Assembly: GCA_913057435.1 (NCBI GenBank)
Contig: CAJXNY010000001.1
Coordinates: forward strand, 1 to 64,000
DNA from: an uncultured Oceanospirillaceae bacterium
GTDB lineage: Bacteria > Pseudomonadota > Gammaproteobacteria > Pseudomonadales > Balneatricaceae
DNA length: 64,000 nt
Reading direction: 5' to 3'
This document shows, piece by piece, positions 56,703-64,000 of this stretch. Position numbers and translations under genes: made by a program. The notes beneath the pieces were generated by a model, which was not told the origin of the DNA, searched no databases, and worked only from the letters and a program-made list of their open reading frames with translations. Within the stretch, counting starts at the first letter, position 1. Every line of letters starts with the position of its first letter.

Positions 56703-57013
56703 AAAAAGCAAAAAGGGCCAGTTTGCTAATGCAACTGACCCTTCCGCGATTTCCGTATCACATGCCATTATCCGTAACAGCATTTTGTACATCCTGTACA
56801 ACTGCAATCCGTGCAGTACTACACATCCTTTTGCGCTTCAGCATGCCCTGGCTCCTGCCTGGTAATACTGAAATTCGTTAACGAACGTCCGTGCCGCTAA
56901 CGCTACCACTCCGTGGTAATGTGTCGCATTCCGTGCGACGGTCCCTCAATGTCCGCGCCAACTATCCGTGCATCCCTGGCTGTTGTGGTGCGTCCTGTGC
57001 ACCCCGTCCATGG
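56703..57013 (-). ncRNA. csrB: CsrB/RsmZ-type regulatory RNA
   Basis: On the minus strand the stretch holds 16 GGA trinucleotides, most as ACGGA or AGGA. Many sit in loops of short perfect hairpins: TGTACA-GGA-TGTACA, ACCAC-GGA-GTGGT, GTCGCA-CGGAA-TGCGAC and TGCA-CGGAT-TGCA. It ends in a terminator hairpin with a T-run (about 56705-56744). This is the plan of CsrB, CsrC and RsmY/Z RNAs, which bind and sequester the translational regulator CsrA. The 5' end is set at a TAGAAT -10 box (57020-57025) without a good -35, as expected for a promoter that needs an activator. No open frame covers it. The length (about 310) is in the usual range. Confidence 0.85.
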
Positions 57014-57019
57014 ATAGCC

Positions 57020-57025
57020 ATTCTA
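57020..57025 (-). promoter_or_regulatory. -10 box of the CsrB-like RNA
   Basis: TAGAAT on the minus strand, 7 bases before the inferred RNA start. No TTGACA-like -35 lies 17 bases upstream, and I could not find a convincing GacA/UvrY box, so the activator is not identified. Confidence 0.4.
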
Positions 57026-57119
57026 GTCATTTGGGGTTCAGGTGATATAGGAAGAACTCCTAATTTACCCGGATACAGGGAACTTTTACCCTCTCCTTTC
57101 ACAACCCACAGACCTGGAT

Positions 57120-57881
57120 TCAGTTTTCCTGGATCACCGGGCGGATCAGTAGCTCGCTAACATCGACATAAGGTGGCTGACTGAGCGCATACAGAATGCC
57201 ATTAGCAATATCTCGAGGCTGCAGAATGGGTGAGTCTTCGGCGTACATATTGTCTTTGACGGCACTGCGAATTTTGTCATGGCCGATGCTGTCTGGCAGT
57301 TCAGTGGCCACCGAGCCTGGCTGAATGTCAGTCACCCGAACATTGAAACGGATCGCCTCTTTGCGCAGCGTATCGGAGATTGCCCGTACCGCATGCTTGG
57401 TGCCGCCGTACACACCGGCGCTCTGGTAAGTCTGGCGTGCTGCAATGGAACTGATATTGACGATATGACCCGCTTTACGTTCCGCCATGCCGGAATAGAC
57501 CGCGTGGATGGCATAAAGCACCCCTTTGATATTCACATCAATCATGCGATCCCATTCATCCACCCGACCATTGATAATCGGGCTGATCGGCATGGTACCG
57601 GCGTTGTTAATCAGAATATCCACCCCGCCGAGCGCCACCAGCTGTTCGCCCACGGCAGCCATCGCCGCCCGGTCTGACACATCGACCGGTGCAACCGTGA
57701 CAGTGACACCCTGGCCTTGCAACTCAGCTGCCAGCGTGTCGAGCTTTTCAACACGACGGGCCGAGATCACCAGCTCAGCGCCTTCACTGGCCAGCAGCCG
57801 TGCGGTCGCTTCGCCGATGCCAGAGCTGGCACCGGTAATCCATACCCGTTTACCGGTTAAAGTCTGTTCTGTGTTCATCAT
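57120..57881 (-). CDS. Short-chain dehydrogenase/reductase
   Basis: A 253-residue SDR enzyme. The NAD(P) motif is TGASSGIGEATARLLASEG (near 16-34) and the catalytic set is Ser (NISSIAA), Tyr and Lys (YGGTKHA). The Tyr-x-x-x-Lys motif reads YGGTK, with the normal spacing. It reduces or oxidises an alcohol/ketone; the substrate is not assignable. It lies upstream of the CsrB-like RNA on the same strand and downstream of the 93-aa gene, with a gap of 64 bases. It may belong to the Paa-like module but no direct link is visible. Confidence 0.92.
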   Translation of the reverse strand: MMNTEQTLTGKRVWITGASSGIGEATARLLASEGAELVISARRVEKLDTLAAELQGQGVTVTVAPVDVSDRAAMAAVGEQLVALGGVDILINNAGTMPISPIINGRVDEWDRMIDVNIKGVLYAIHAVYSGMAERKAGHIVNISSIAARQTYQSAGVYGGTKHAVRAISDTLRKEAIRFNVRVTDIQPGSVATELPDSIGHDKIRSAVKDNMYAEDSPILQPRDIANGILYALSQPPYVDVSELLIRPVIQEN

Positions 57882-57945
57882 CTACTCTCTTGCTAGCCCT
57901 GGGTTTTAAGGTGACGCGACGGGACGTCGCTGCTACAGGCCGGGG

Positions 57946-58227
57946 TTACTTTGTTACGACAAAATCATCATCCAGCCCAAACGGCTGTTCAGTGATGTAG
58001 AAGCCGATACAGCCCACGGACCACAAACCATTGACCAGTACTTCGCCATCGCCTTCGTCGGCGTATTTCAGCGTCCAGATATACTGATCACCAGCCTCCA
58101 TCATCAACTCTTCAGCCAGGAATTCATCTTCCACCATCAACGGGTTTTCACCGCCAGCATTAATCTCTTTAGGCTGGAATTTCTCCGCCCAGTCAGCGTA
58201 TTTCATTTCGGTGGTGGTAATGCTCAT
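57946..58227 (-). CDS. Unknown 93-aa protein
   Basis: A 93-residue acidic soluble protein that I do not recognise. It has an early helix with DWAEKFQPKEIN and a central NGLWSVGCIGFYITEQPF that looks like a small beta domain. There is no signal peptide and no metal motif. It lies between a terminator (58248-58279) and the SDR gene. It is the size of the PaaB subunit (about 95), but does not resemble it. Confidence 0.65.
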   Translation of the reverse strand: MSITTTEMKYADWAEKFQPKEINAGGENPLMVEDEFLAEELMMEAGDQYIWTLKYADEGDGEVLVNGLWSVGCIGFYITEQPFGLDDDFVVTK

Positions 58228-58247
58228 TGTCGTTCTCCAGACAGGAA

Positions 58248-58279
58248 AAAACCGCGACCGGTACGCCGGACGCGGTTTT
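58248..58279 (-). terminator. Terminator of the ech-paaN operon
   Basis: A 9-bp stem (58248-58256 with 58271-58279) with a loop containing a second small stem. Weak T-run on the minus strand. Confidence 0.7.
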
Positions 58280-58428
58280 GAATCTCAAATAACGTGGCAG
58301 GACATGGCGGTAGAACTGCACGCTGTCCTGCACCTAAGGCTGCATGAAATATTCAGGTGCGTACGGAAAGTCTGACGCTCGCGGAGCGCGCTGCGACAGA
58401 ACGTCAGCTTGAATACTTGCACAACCGG

Positions 58429-59214
58429 TTACTTATGCTTGAAAACCGGCTTACGCTTCTCAGCAAACGCATCCATGCCTTCCTTGCAATCTTCGAAGGC
58501 AAAGGTGGATTCAAAGGTGCGCCGTTCAAATTTCAGGCCATCGCTCAGATCAGCATCCACTGCCATATTGACCGCCTCTTTCACCATCATCACCACCGGG
58601 CGGGAGTTCGATGCGATCTTGCTGGCGGTTTTGAATGCCTGCGCTTTCAGTTCATCTGCGCTGACAATACGCGCCACCAGACCAGAACGTTCGGCTTCTT
58701 CAGCATCCATCATCCGGCCCGTCAGGCACATCTCCATCGCTTTTGCTTTACCCACCGCTTTGGTCAGGCGTTGCGTACCACCCGCCCCAGGCATGGTGCC
58801 AATGCTGATTTCCGGCTGGCCGAATTTCGCGGTATCCGCCGCAATAATAAAGTCACAGGCCATCGCCATTTCACAACCACCACCCAGCGAAAAGCCTGCA
58901 ACGGCGGCAATAATCGGCGTACGTGCTTCATCAATCGCACGCCAGCAATCACGTTTCACATAGGGAAAGTCACTGTAATACATATCGACAAAGGCCTGAT
59001 CCTTCATCTCTTTAATATCCGCACCCGCCGCGAACACCTTGTCGCCGCCGGTCAGCACAATACAGCGCACCTGCGCATCACGGTCCAGCGCATCCAGTGC
59101 ATCGCCCAGCTCAGAGGTCAGCTGCACATTCAATGCATTCATCACCTGAGGGCGGTTCAGGGTGACAGTACCTACACCGGATTCAATCTCAACGGTGATC
59201 ATTTCGTAAGACAT
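58429..59214 (-). CDS. Enoyl-CoA hydratase, PaaF/FadB type
   Basis: A 261-residue crotonase-family enzyme that hydrates an enoyl-CoA. The oxyanion-hole motifs AAGADIKEMK and AAVAGFSLGGGCEMAM and the catalytic-Glu region QPEISIGTMPGAGGTQRL are intact. The start is ATG at 59214, with AAGGAA upstream; a longer frame upstream has none. It is the third gene of a minus-strand operon behind flavodoxin 2 and paaN, so it probably acts on the ring-opened product. Another hydratase of the same kind lies at 62731. Confidence 0.93.
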   Translation of the reverse strand: MSYEMITVEIESGVGTVTLNRPQVMNALNVQLTSELGDALDALDRDAQVRCIVLTGGDKVFAAGADIKEMKDQAFVDMYYSDFPYVKRDCWRAIDEARTPIIAAVAGFSLGGGCEMAMACDFIIAADTAKFGQPEISIGTMPGAGGTQRLTKAVGKAKAMEMCLTGRMMDAEEAERSGLVARIVSADELKAQAFKTASKIASNSRPVVMMVKEAVNMAVDADLSDGLKFERRTFESTFAFEDCKEGMDAFAEKRKPVFKHK

Positions 59215-59370
59215 ATCGGATTCCTTGCTATCAATGACACACAGCCAATCGGCCACGGTAAACGCACGATAAAAAAAGCCGGATGAAATCATCCGGCCAG
59301 GTGGGCAGCAGATAAAGCCATCCACTGATTTCTCTGCTTCACCCTGCGGACGGGCTGCCCGCGTTGTTGC

Positions 59371-61041
59371 TTAGTTCGGGTGGCGGCGGCTCTGCACTAC
59401 CCGGAACCGGTTCGCCACAAAGGCAAGATCAGCCAGGCAGGCGTTCGCCGCCGGGTTCGCACCCGTGGCATGGAAATCACTGAACGCCGCACTCTGGTTA
59501 ACGAAAACACCACCGGTCAGGTTGCACGACAGGGCAACACCCGCGTCCAGTGAAGCCTCTTCGATCTGCGCCAGCACAGCCTCATCGGTAGAATAACAGC
59601 CCATGGTGATAGCACCATGCTCTTTCACCGCTTTGCTCGCCAGCGCGATGGACTGCGCCGTGTCCGCTGTTTTGACCACAAAAGAGATCGGCCCGAACAG
59701 CTCCTGCATATAGGTGGCTTCTTTATCCGCATCAATGGTCATAATCAGTGGGCTGTGAACACGGGCATCCTTGAACCATGGGTTCCCCATCGCCTCGGAA
59801 TCACGTACCACCTCACCCAGCCCTTTGCTGGCCTGGATACGCTCAGCCGTTGCCGGTGCCTGGATTGCACCCAGCACCATGCCCGCACGCTCCGGGTCAG
59901 ACAGGAATTTAGTCACACCCGTCGAAATTGCCTGAGCAACATCATCGAAAGATTTATGACCGTCTTCAGTCTCGATACCACCGGCAGGTACAAAGATGTC
60001 CTGCGGCGTCGTACACATCTGACCGGAATACAGGCTCAGGGTGAACGACAGATTACGCACCAGCCCTTTGAAATCATCTGTTGAGTCGATGATGATGGTA
60101 TTAACACCGGCTTTCTCAGTGTACACCTGCGCCTGGCGGCAGTTATCTTCCAGCCAGTTACCGAACGGGGTGTTACCGGTGAAGTCGATGACTTTGATTT
60201 CTTCACGCTGCGCCAGCTCGGCGGTGCAAGGTGTAGCTGGATCTTCGTCGATTACCATGGACACGATATGCGCTGGCAGACCATTTTCAACCAGTACGTC
60301 CTGGGCTATCTTGATGGAGATTGCGGCAGGCAGAATCGCTGCTGGATGTGGCTTGACGATAGTCGGGTTGCCGGTCACCAGGGATGCAAACAGGCCCGGA
60401 TAGGTATTCCAGGTCGGGAACGTCGAGCAACCAATGACCAGACCCACGCCGCGGCCAACCACGGTGAATTTTTTATCCATGACCAGCGGGTCATGTTTAC
60501 CCTGTGGCTTGGTCCATGTCGCAGCTGCAGGCGCAGACATCATCGCCTGGTAGCCATACGCCAGCGCTTCCATACCGCGATCCTGAGCATGTGGACCACC
60601 CGCCTGGAAGGCCATCATAAAGCCCTGACCCGAGGTATGCATTACCGCATAACCGATCTCAAAACTGGCCTTGTTGATGCGCTCCAGCATCTCCATACAG
60701 ATGCCTGCACGGCCTTCAACGCCAATCTCACGCCAGGCTTTACGCGCCGCTTCCATTTCAGGCAGCAGCACATCCAGATCCACGGTGGGATACTGAGTAT
60801 TAATCTCGAAACCGTATGGCGACTGCTCGCTGCCCGCTTTACCTGTGATGCCCGGCATCTGCAGCGCAAAGTCAGCACCAATGTGCGCTTTGAATGCGTT
60901 CTCACCATCTTTATTGGCCGTTTCGCCGTAGGCGCGCGGGCTCGGGTTTTCCTTGAACGGGCTGAAGTAATCACGGCTTTGTGTCGCAGTGACAGCGGCG
61001 TTCAGAGTATCCTGGTGCTTGGCAAACAGAGTTTCGCTCAT
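59371..61041 (-). CDS. paaN: PaaN-type aldehyde dehydrogenase
   Basis: A 556-residue aldehyde dehydrogenase of the PaaN (TIGR02288-like) group. The catalytic Cys is in LYSGQMCTTPQDIFV (near 350), with the NAD-binding region around GNPTIVKPHPAAI and FTGNTPFGNW. In phenylacetate breakdown the dehydrogenase part oxidises the semialdehyde formed after ring opening. E. coli PaaZ carries an extra C-terminal MaoC hydratase domain, which this protein lacks, so ring opening must be done by another protein. It lies between flavodoxin 2 and the hydratase gene in one operon. Confidence 0.92.
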   Translation of the reverse strand: MSETLFAKHQDTLNAAVTATQSRDYFSPFKENPSPRAYGETANKDGENAFKAHIGADFALQMPGITGKAGSEQSPYGFEINTQYPTVDLDVLLPEMEAARKAWREIGVEGRAGICMEMLERINKASFEIGYAVMHTSGQGFMMAFQAGGPHAQDRGMEALAYGYQAMMSAPAAATWTKPQGKHDPLVMDKKFTVVGRGVGLVIGCSTFPTWNTYPGLFASLVTGNPTIVKPHPAAILPAAISIKIAQDVLVENGLPAHIVSMVIDEDPATPCTAELAQREEIKVIDFTGNTPFGNWLEDNCRQAQVYTEKAGVNTIIIDSTDDFKGLVRNLSFTLSLYSGQMCTTPQDIFVPAGGIETEDGHKSFDDVAQAISTGVTKFLSDPERAGMVLGAIQAPATAERIQASKGLGEVVRDSEAMGNPWFKDARVHSPLIMTIDADKEATYMQELFGPISFVVKTADTAQSIALASKAVKEHGAITMGCYSTDEAVLAQIEEASLDAGVALSCNLTGGVFVNQSAAFSDFHATGANPAANACLADLAFVANRFRVVQSRRHPN

Positions 61042-61111
61042 CGTGTTCTCCCGTCTGATATTTTATTATTCATTGTTACAGCACAGTTTTCAGCACAGCC
61101 ACAGCAGCCAC

Positions 61112-61564
61112 TCAGGCCAGCTGTCCAATCCAGTCTTTCACCCAGTCACGGGCATCTTCATCTGGCAGTGGCTGAGTGCAGGCATCCACTTCAAAGCGGT
61201 CACCGATACGCACGGCACCACAGTCGGCCAGAATCGCATCCACATCTTTACCCGCCTGACAGAATGTCTGGTGGTAGGTCTGGTCGCCCAGCGCCACGAT
61301 GCCGTAACGGATATGCGACAGGTCAGGTTTGTTCTCTTTCAGAAAGTCGCAGAATGGAATGATGTTATCCGGCAGCTCGCCATCCCCATGGGTGGAACAG
61401 CTCACCAGCATCACCTCGCGGTTGGCCAGATCCAGCTCATCCGCACAGGGTTCTTCATGCAGGCTCACCGCATGGCTCATCTCTTCCAGCACTTCCTGCA
61501 GGGCATCCGCCACCATCTGTGCGTTGCCGGATTCAGTGCCTACCAGAATGGCAATATCAGTCAT
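61112..61564 (-). CDS. Flavodoxin 2 (Paa-associated)
   Basis: A 150-residue short flavodoxin, near-identical to that at 12120 (about 19 differences in 149). It heads the operon flavodoxin-paaN-hydratase, with its start 70 bases before the paaN start. The FMN loops TESGNA and CSTHGDGELPD are intact. It may serve the oxygenase encoded by the two Paa-like subunits. That two close copies lie in two Paa-like modules points to a shared partner. Confidence 0.9.
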   Translation of the reverse strand: MTDIAILVGTESGNAQMVADALQEVLEEMSHAVSLHEEPCADELDLANREVMLVSCSTHGDGELPDNIIPFCDFLKENKPDLSHIRYGIVALGDQTYHQTFCQAGKDVDAILADCGAVRIGDRFEVDACTQPLPDEDARDWVKDWIGQLA

Positions 61565-61891
61565 CCTATCCTCCAGGATCAGTGTCTAACAGGCCTGTCA
61601 CAACACAGCTTTTTCTTCACCTTTAGTTCAACCTGATTCAGATCAGCTCAAACTTGGCATCCGCTGTGGTGCACGCTACCAGGCCAATTCTCTATGATTT
61701 GGGACGATACACCAAAGCATGTGATACGAAAAGAAGATTGTGATTTTAAAATATTGTATCCCTTTATAATTTTGCGTTACTCTGTCATCAACCGAGTGCC
61801 CCGTGGCAGCCAGCCCCGGTCACTCAGCTAAAGCAGAACAACAAAAAGAACACCGGCTACCGGCCCGTGCTTGGAATAAGTGAGGCTTTAT
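61565..61891. other. Divergent promoter region, flavodoxin 2 and PaaC-like gene
   Basis: A 327-base gap with site C at 61721-61762, about 157 bases before the flavodoxin start and 130 before the PaaC-like start. A further CGATACACC at 61708 could be part of a second site. No gene is supported. Confidence 0.7.
61721..61762. promoter_or_regulatory. PaaX-type operator candidate, site C
   Basis: GTGATACG (61721-61728) and TGTATCCC (61755-61762) form an inverted repeat spanning 42 bp, core TGATAC-N28-GTATCC. The left half extends as TGATACGAAAAGA, identical to site B before the other flavodoxin. Confidence 0.6.
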
Positions 61892-62659
61892 ATGGCAATG
61901 GATGACAAGACCCTGATCGACCGGATCGCTAACGGCGAAAAGATTCAGCAAGGTGAAGCGCTTTCCTCCGGCTACCGGGCAGAACTGATGCGTCTGATGG
62001 TGGTATTTGCAGACTCTGAACTGGCGGGTGCCGCTGGTTTTGCCAACGTTATCAACTGTGGGCCTGGCCTGCGTGAGCGTCAGGTTGCTGCCCAGATTGT
62101 GGCAGACAAGTTTGATCACGCCGAGAAAGCGCTGAACCTGCTGAAAGAGTTCGGCGTCAACCCGGCCACCTACGTCGCCTCCCATTGCTGGGATGCGCGT
62201 CTGAGCCGCACCCTGGATCTGGGTAACCGTCGTATTGGCGGTGACAAGCGGCTGAATGTATTCCACTACCCGATCCAGGGCTGGACCGATGCCCTGGTGC
62301 TGAGCACGCTGATGGGTGCGGCCTCCAACGTTCAGCTTAAAGAGCTGCGCAACTGCTCCTATGCCCCGCTGGCCGAAGTAATGGAAGACATCATTAAAGG
62401 TGAAGAACGTCACGCCGAGCTGGGTGAACGTGGTCTGGCCAACATCACCGATGTTGAAAGTACCGCGTCTGCCCAGGGCAGCGTGGACTACTGGTATCCA
62501 CGGGTTGCCGCCACCTTTGGCCGTGCTGACTCCGAGCACAACCGCCACTTCCGTGATTACGGACTGGTAAAACAGACCAACGAAAGCCGCCTGACCGAAT
62601 GGGAAGGCAAGGTAAACGATATGCTGGGCCGACTGGGCCTGAGTGTACCGGGCGCCTGA
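61892..62659 (+). CDS. PaaC-like oxygenase subunit without full iron site
   Basis: A 255-residue protein of the PaaA/PaaC family. Compared with the catalytic subunit at 7178, only part of the iron ligands are kept: Glu43 and Glu171-x-x-His174 remain, while the first Glu-x-x-His reads Lys73-x-x-His76 and the central Glu is Thr132. This loss is what is known for the structural PaaC partner of PaaA. The ATG at 61892 is chosen because GAGG lies six bases upstream; the GTG at 61880 has no such site. It is divergent from flavodoxin 2 across site C and is followed by hydratase and isomerase genes. Confidence 0.85.
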   Translation: MAMDDKTLIDRIANGEKIQQGEALSSGYRAELMRLMVVFADSELAGAAGFANVINCGPGLRERQVAAQIVADKFDHAEKALNLLKEFGVNPATYVASHCWDARLSRTLDLGNRRIGGDKRLNVFHYPIQGWTDALVLSTLMGAASNVQLKELRNCSYAPLAEVMEDIIKGEERHAELGERGLANITDVESTASAQGSVDYWYPRVAATFGRADSEHNRHFRDYGLVKQTNESRLTEWEGKVNDMLGRLGLSVPGA

Positions 62660-62730
62660 GTGCTGTCCGCCGCCAGCCTTAGCTGGCGGCGCTTCACCCC
62701 GAACATTCACATCGATTCCGGTAGGTATTC

Positions 62731-63510
62731 ATGCAGGAGCTGCAAGATATTCTGGTTTCAGAGATCGCCAACGGCGTACTGACCCTCACCCTTAATCGTC
62801 CCGCCGCGTTTAACGCCCTGCGCAACCAGCTGCTAAGCGAGCTCGCCGACACGCTGGATGCCGCTGCGATCAATGACGATGTAAAAGCCGTGCTGGTCAC
62901 CGGTGGTGACAGCGTATTCGCTGCCGGTGCCGACATCAAAGAGATGGCATCGCTGGATATGGTCGGCGTGATGAACGACATCCGCCCGACCTACTGGAAA
63001 CGGATCGCTGCGTTTCCCAAACCCCTGATCGCCGCTGTTAACGGCTACGCCCTGGGCGGTGGCTGCGAGCTGATGATGCATTGCGACATCGTTATTGCCG
63101 GTGACAATGCCCAGTTCGGCCAGCCCGAGATCAATCTGGGCATTATTCCTGGCGCCGGTGGCACCCAGCGACTGATTAAAGCGGTGGGTAAATCCATGGC
63201 GATGCAGATGGTGCTCAGCGGTGCTTTTATCTCCGCCAGCCAGGCCCGTGATTTTGGCCTGATCAGCGAAGTGGTCATCCCCGAGCGCACGATAGACCGT
63301 GCCCGTGAGGTTGCCAGTCTGATTGCCAGGAAACCACCCATTGCGGTTCGACTGGCCAAAGAAGTGCTGCTTAAAGCCTTCGATACCAGCCTGGACAGCG
63401 GTCTCAACCTGGAGCGCAAAGCATTCACCTTGCTGGCCGCCACTGAAGACCGCAACGAAGGCATCGCCGCCTTCACTGAAAAACGCAAACCGAACTTTAA
63501 GGGAAAATAA
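62731..63510 (+). CDS. paaF: Enoyl-CoA hydratase, PaaF type
   Basis: A 259-residue crotonase-family enzyme. Oxyanion motifs AAGADIKEMA and AAVNGYALGGGCELMM and the catalytic Glu region QPEINLGIIPGAGGTQRL are intact. In phenylacetate breakdown PaaF hydrates 2,3-dehydroadipyl-CoA. It lies 71 bases after the PaaC-like gene and 2 bases before paaG, so it is in their operon. The hydratase at 58429 is a paralogue, so which of the two is PaaF is uncertain. Confidence 0.9.
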   Translation: MQELQDILVSEIANGVLTLTLNRPAAFNALRNQLLSELADTLDAAAINDDVKAVLVTGGDSVFAAGADIKEMASLDMVGVMNDIRPTYWKRIAAFPKPLIAAVNGYALGGGCELMMHCDIVIAGDNAQFGQPEINLGIIPGAGGTQRLIKAVGKSMAMQMVLSGAFISASQARDFGLISEVVIPERTIDRAREVASLIARKPPIAVRLAKEVLLKAFDTSLDSGLNLERKAFTLLAATEDRNEGIAAFTEKRKPNFKGK

Positions 63511-63512
63511 CC

Positions 63513-64000
63513 ATGTCGTACGAAACGATCGAATTTGAAATCACTGATGGTGTCGCCGTACTGACCCTGAACCGCCCTGACAGCCTGAACAGCTTCAACA
63601 CTCAGATGCATGGCGAAGTAAAGGATGCTCTTAAAGCGGTTAAAAAAAGCAAAGAGGCCCGCTGCCTGCTGATCACCGGTAATGGCCGTGGCTTCTGTGC
63701 CGGTCAGGACCTGAGTGATCGCAACGTCGCACCAGGAACTGAAGCGCCAAACCTGGGCGAGTCTATCGAGAAAAACTACAACCCGCTGCTGCGCACCATC
63801 AACGGGCTGGAGATGCCGGTGATCTGTGCCGTGAACGGCGTTGCAGCCGGTGCTGGTGCCAACATCGCCCTGGCCTGCGACATCGTGCTGGCCGCCAAAT
63901 CGGCGTCCTTTATCCAGGCATTCTGCAAAATTGGCCTGGTACCTGATTCAGCCGGTACCTTCACTCTGCCCCGTCTGGTCGGCAGCGCCCGTGCGATGGG
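63513..64000 (+). CDS. paaG: PaaG-type epoxyphenylacetyl-CoA isomerase (partial)
   Basis: The first 162 codons of a crotonase-family protein, cut by the window end. GQDLSDRNVAPG and the isomerase-type segment GLVPDSAGTFTLPRLVG (Asp in place of the hydratase Glu) match PaaG, which turns the ring epoxide into an oxepin ahead of ring opening. ATG at 63513 follows AAGGGAAAATAACC and lies 2 bases after paaF. Its presence supports an epoxidation route for this module. Confidence 0.92.
   Translation, partial: MSYETIEFEITDGVAVLTLNRPDSLNSFNTQMHGEVKDALKAVKKSKEARCLLITGNGRGFCAGQDLSDRNVAPGTEAPNLGESIEKNYNPLLRTINGLEMPVICAVNGVAAGAGANIALACDIVLAAKSASFIQAFCKIGLVPDSAGTFTLPRLVGSARAM

Noticed and set aside
56417-56704. 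A 95-codon minus-strand frame
   Set aside because: No ribosome site, odd composition, and it abuts the CsrB-like RNA terminator.
60268-61362. A 364-codon open frame on the plus strand, opposite paaN and flavodoxin 2
   Set aside because: It has no ribosome site and its composition (His/Arg/Gln-rich) is what the antisense of a GC-rich gene gives; paaN on the other strand is full length with known motifs.

Overview
The window looks like a chromosomal segment of an aerobic marine gammaproteobacterium of the Oceanospirillales type (Marinobacterium, Neptuniibacter or Amphritea-like; inferred from protein character only). It carries two TRAP-type uptake systems, BrnQ, GlnS, LpxH, an RND pump, a CsrB-type RNA and a phenylacetyl-CoA (Paa) style aerobic aromatic pathway. 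It is mostly ordinary chromosome. The one clear mobile-element trace is the 5' end of a putative group IIC intron at the left edge (1-124, minus), directly behind a terminator.

Layout. 1-6470 (minus): intron end, a metallo-beta-lactamase-fold protein with a degenerate metal motif, a universal stress protein, a TRAP operon (dctM, dctQ, dctP with a Tat-like signal) and an orphan ABC-type binding protein. 6700-12750: a Paa-like module with a 131-aa protein, a PaaA-type di-iron oxygenase, divergent PaaX, an adrenodoxin-type ferredoxin/flavodoxin reductase, a DUF2889 protein, PaaY and a flavodoxin. 13-36 kb: a chemoreceptor, DsbD, DAHP synthase, a nitrilase, a HAD protein, a TPR protein, two glycosyltransferase-like genes, cysS, glnS, ppiB, lpxH, a secreted eukaryote-like NTPDase and an RND efflux pair. 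36-39.3 kb: thiamine genes thiD (with TPP riboswitch), thiS and thiG. 40-45.3 kb: DUF3461 and a second TRAP operon with a sigma-54-like promoter and its own universal stress gene. 45.4-50.3 kb: several unknown proteins, dcd, fldB with Fur-like sites, and yegD. 50.4-54.7 kb: a surface/envelope module (hexapeptide-repeat protein, DUF6502, repeat lipoprotein, outer-membrane-like protein) around three copies of a 17-bp operator. 54.8-57.1 kb: brnQ and a CsrB/Rsm-type RNA. 57.1-64 kb: a second Paa-like module (SDR, 93-aa protein, enoyl-CoA hydratase, paaN, second flavodoxin, PaaC-like subunit, paaF-like, paaG truncated by the window edge).

The two Paa modules probably belong together. The catalytic PaaA-type subunit lies in one module and the PaaC-type subunit, which lacks iron ligands, in the other. 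Each module has a nearly identical flavodoxin. A 41-42-bp inverted repeat with TGAYAC half-sites recurs at three promoters (8035, 12708, 61721), with a weaker fourth copy before the first TRAP operon (5082). No PaaB, PaaD or PaaE gene is visible. This suggests a PaaX-controlled aromatic-CoA epoxidase fed by a flavodoxin and an adrenodoxin-type reductase.

The most unusual items are this split Paa regulon, the CsrB-like RNA hidden in a 950-base gap, the DUF6502 surface locus with its novel operator, the terminator-linked group II intron end, and the bacterial GDA1/CD39 NTPDase.
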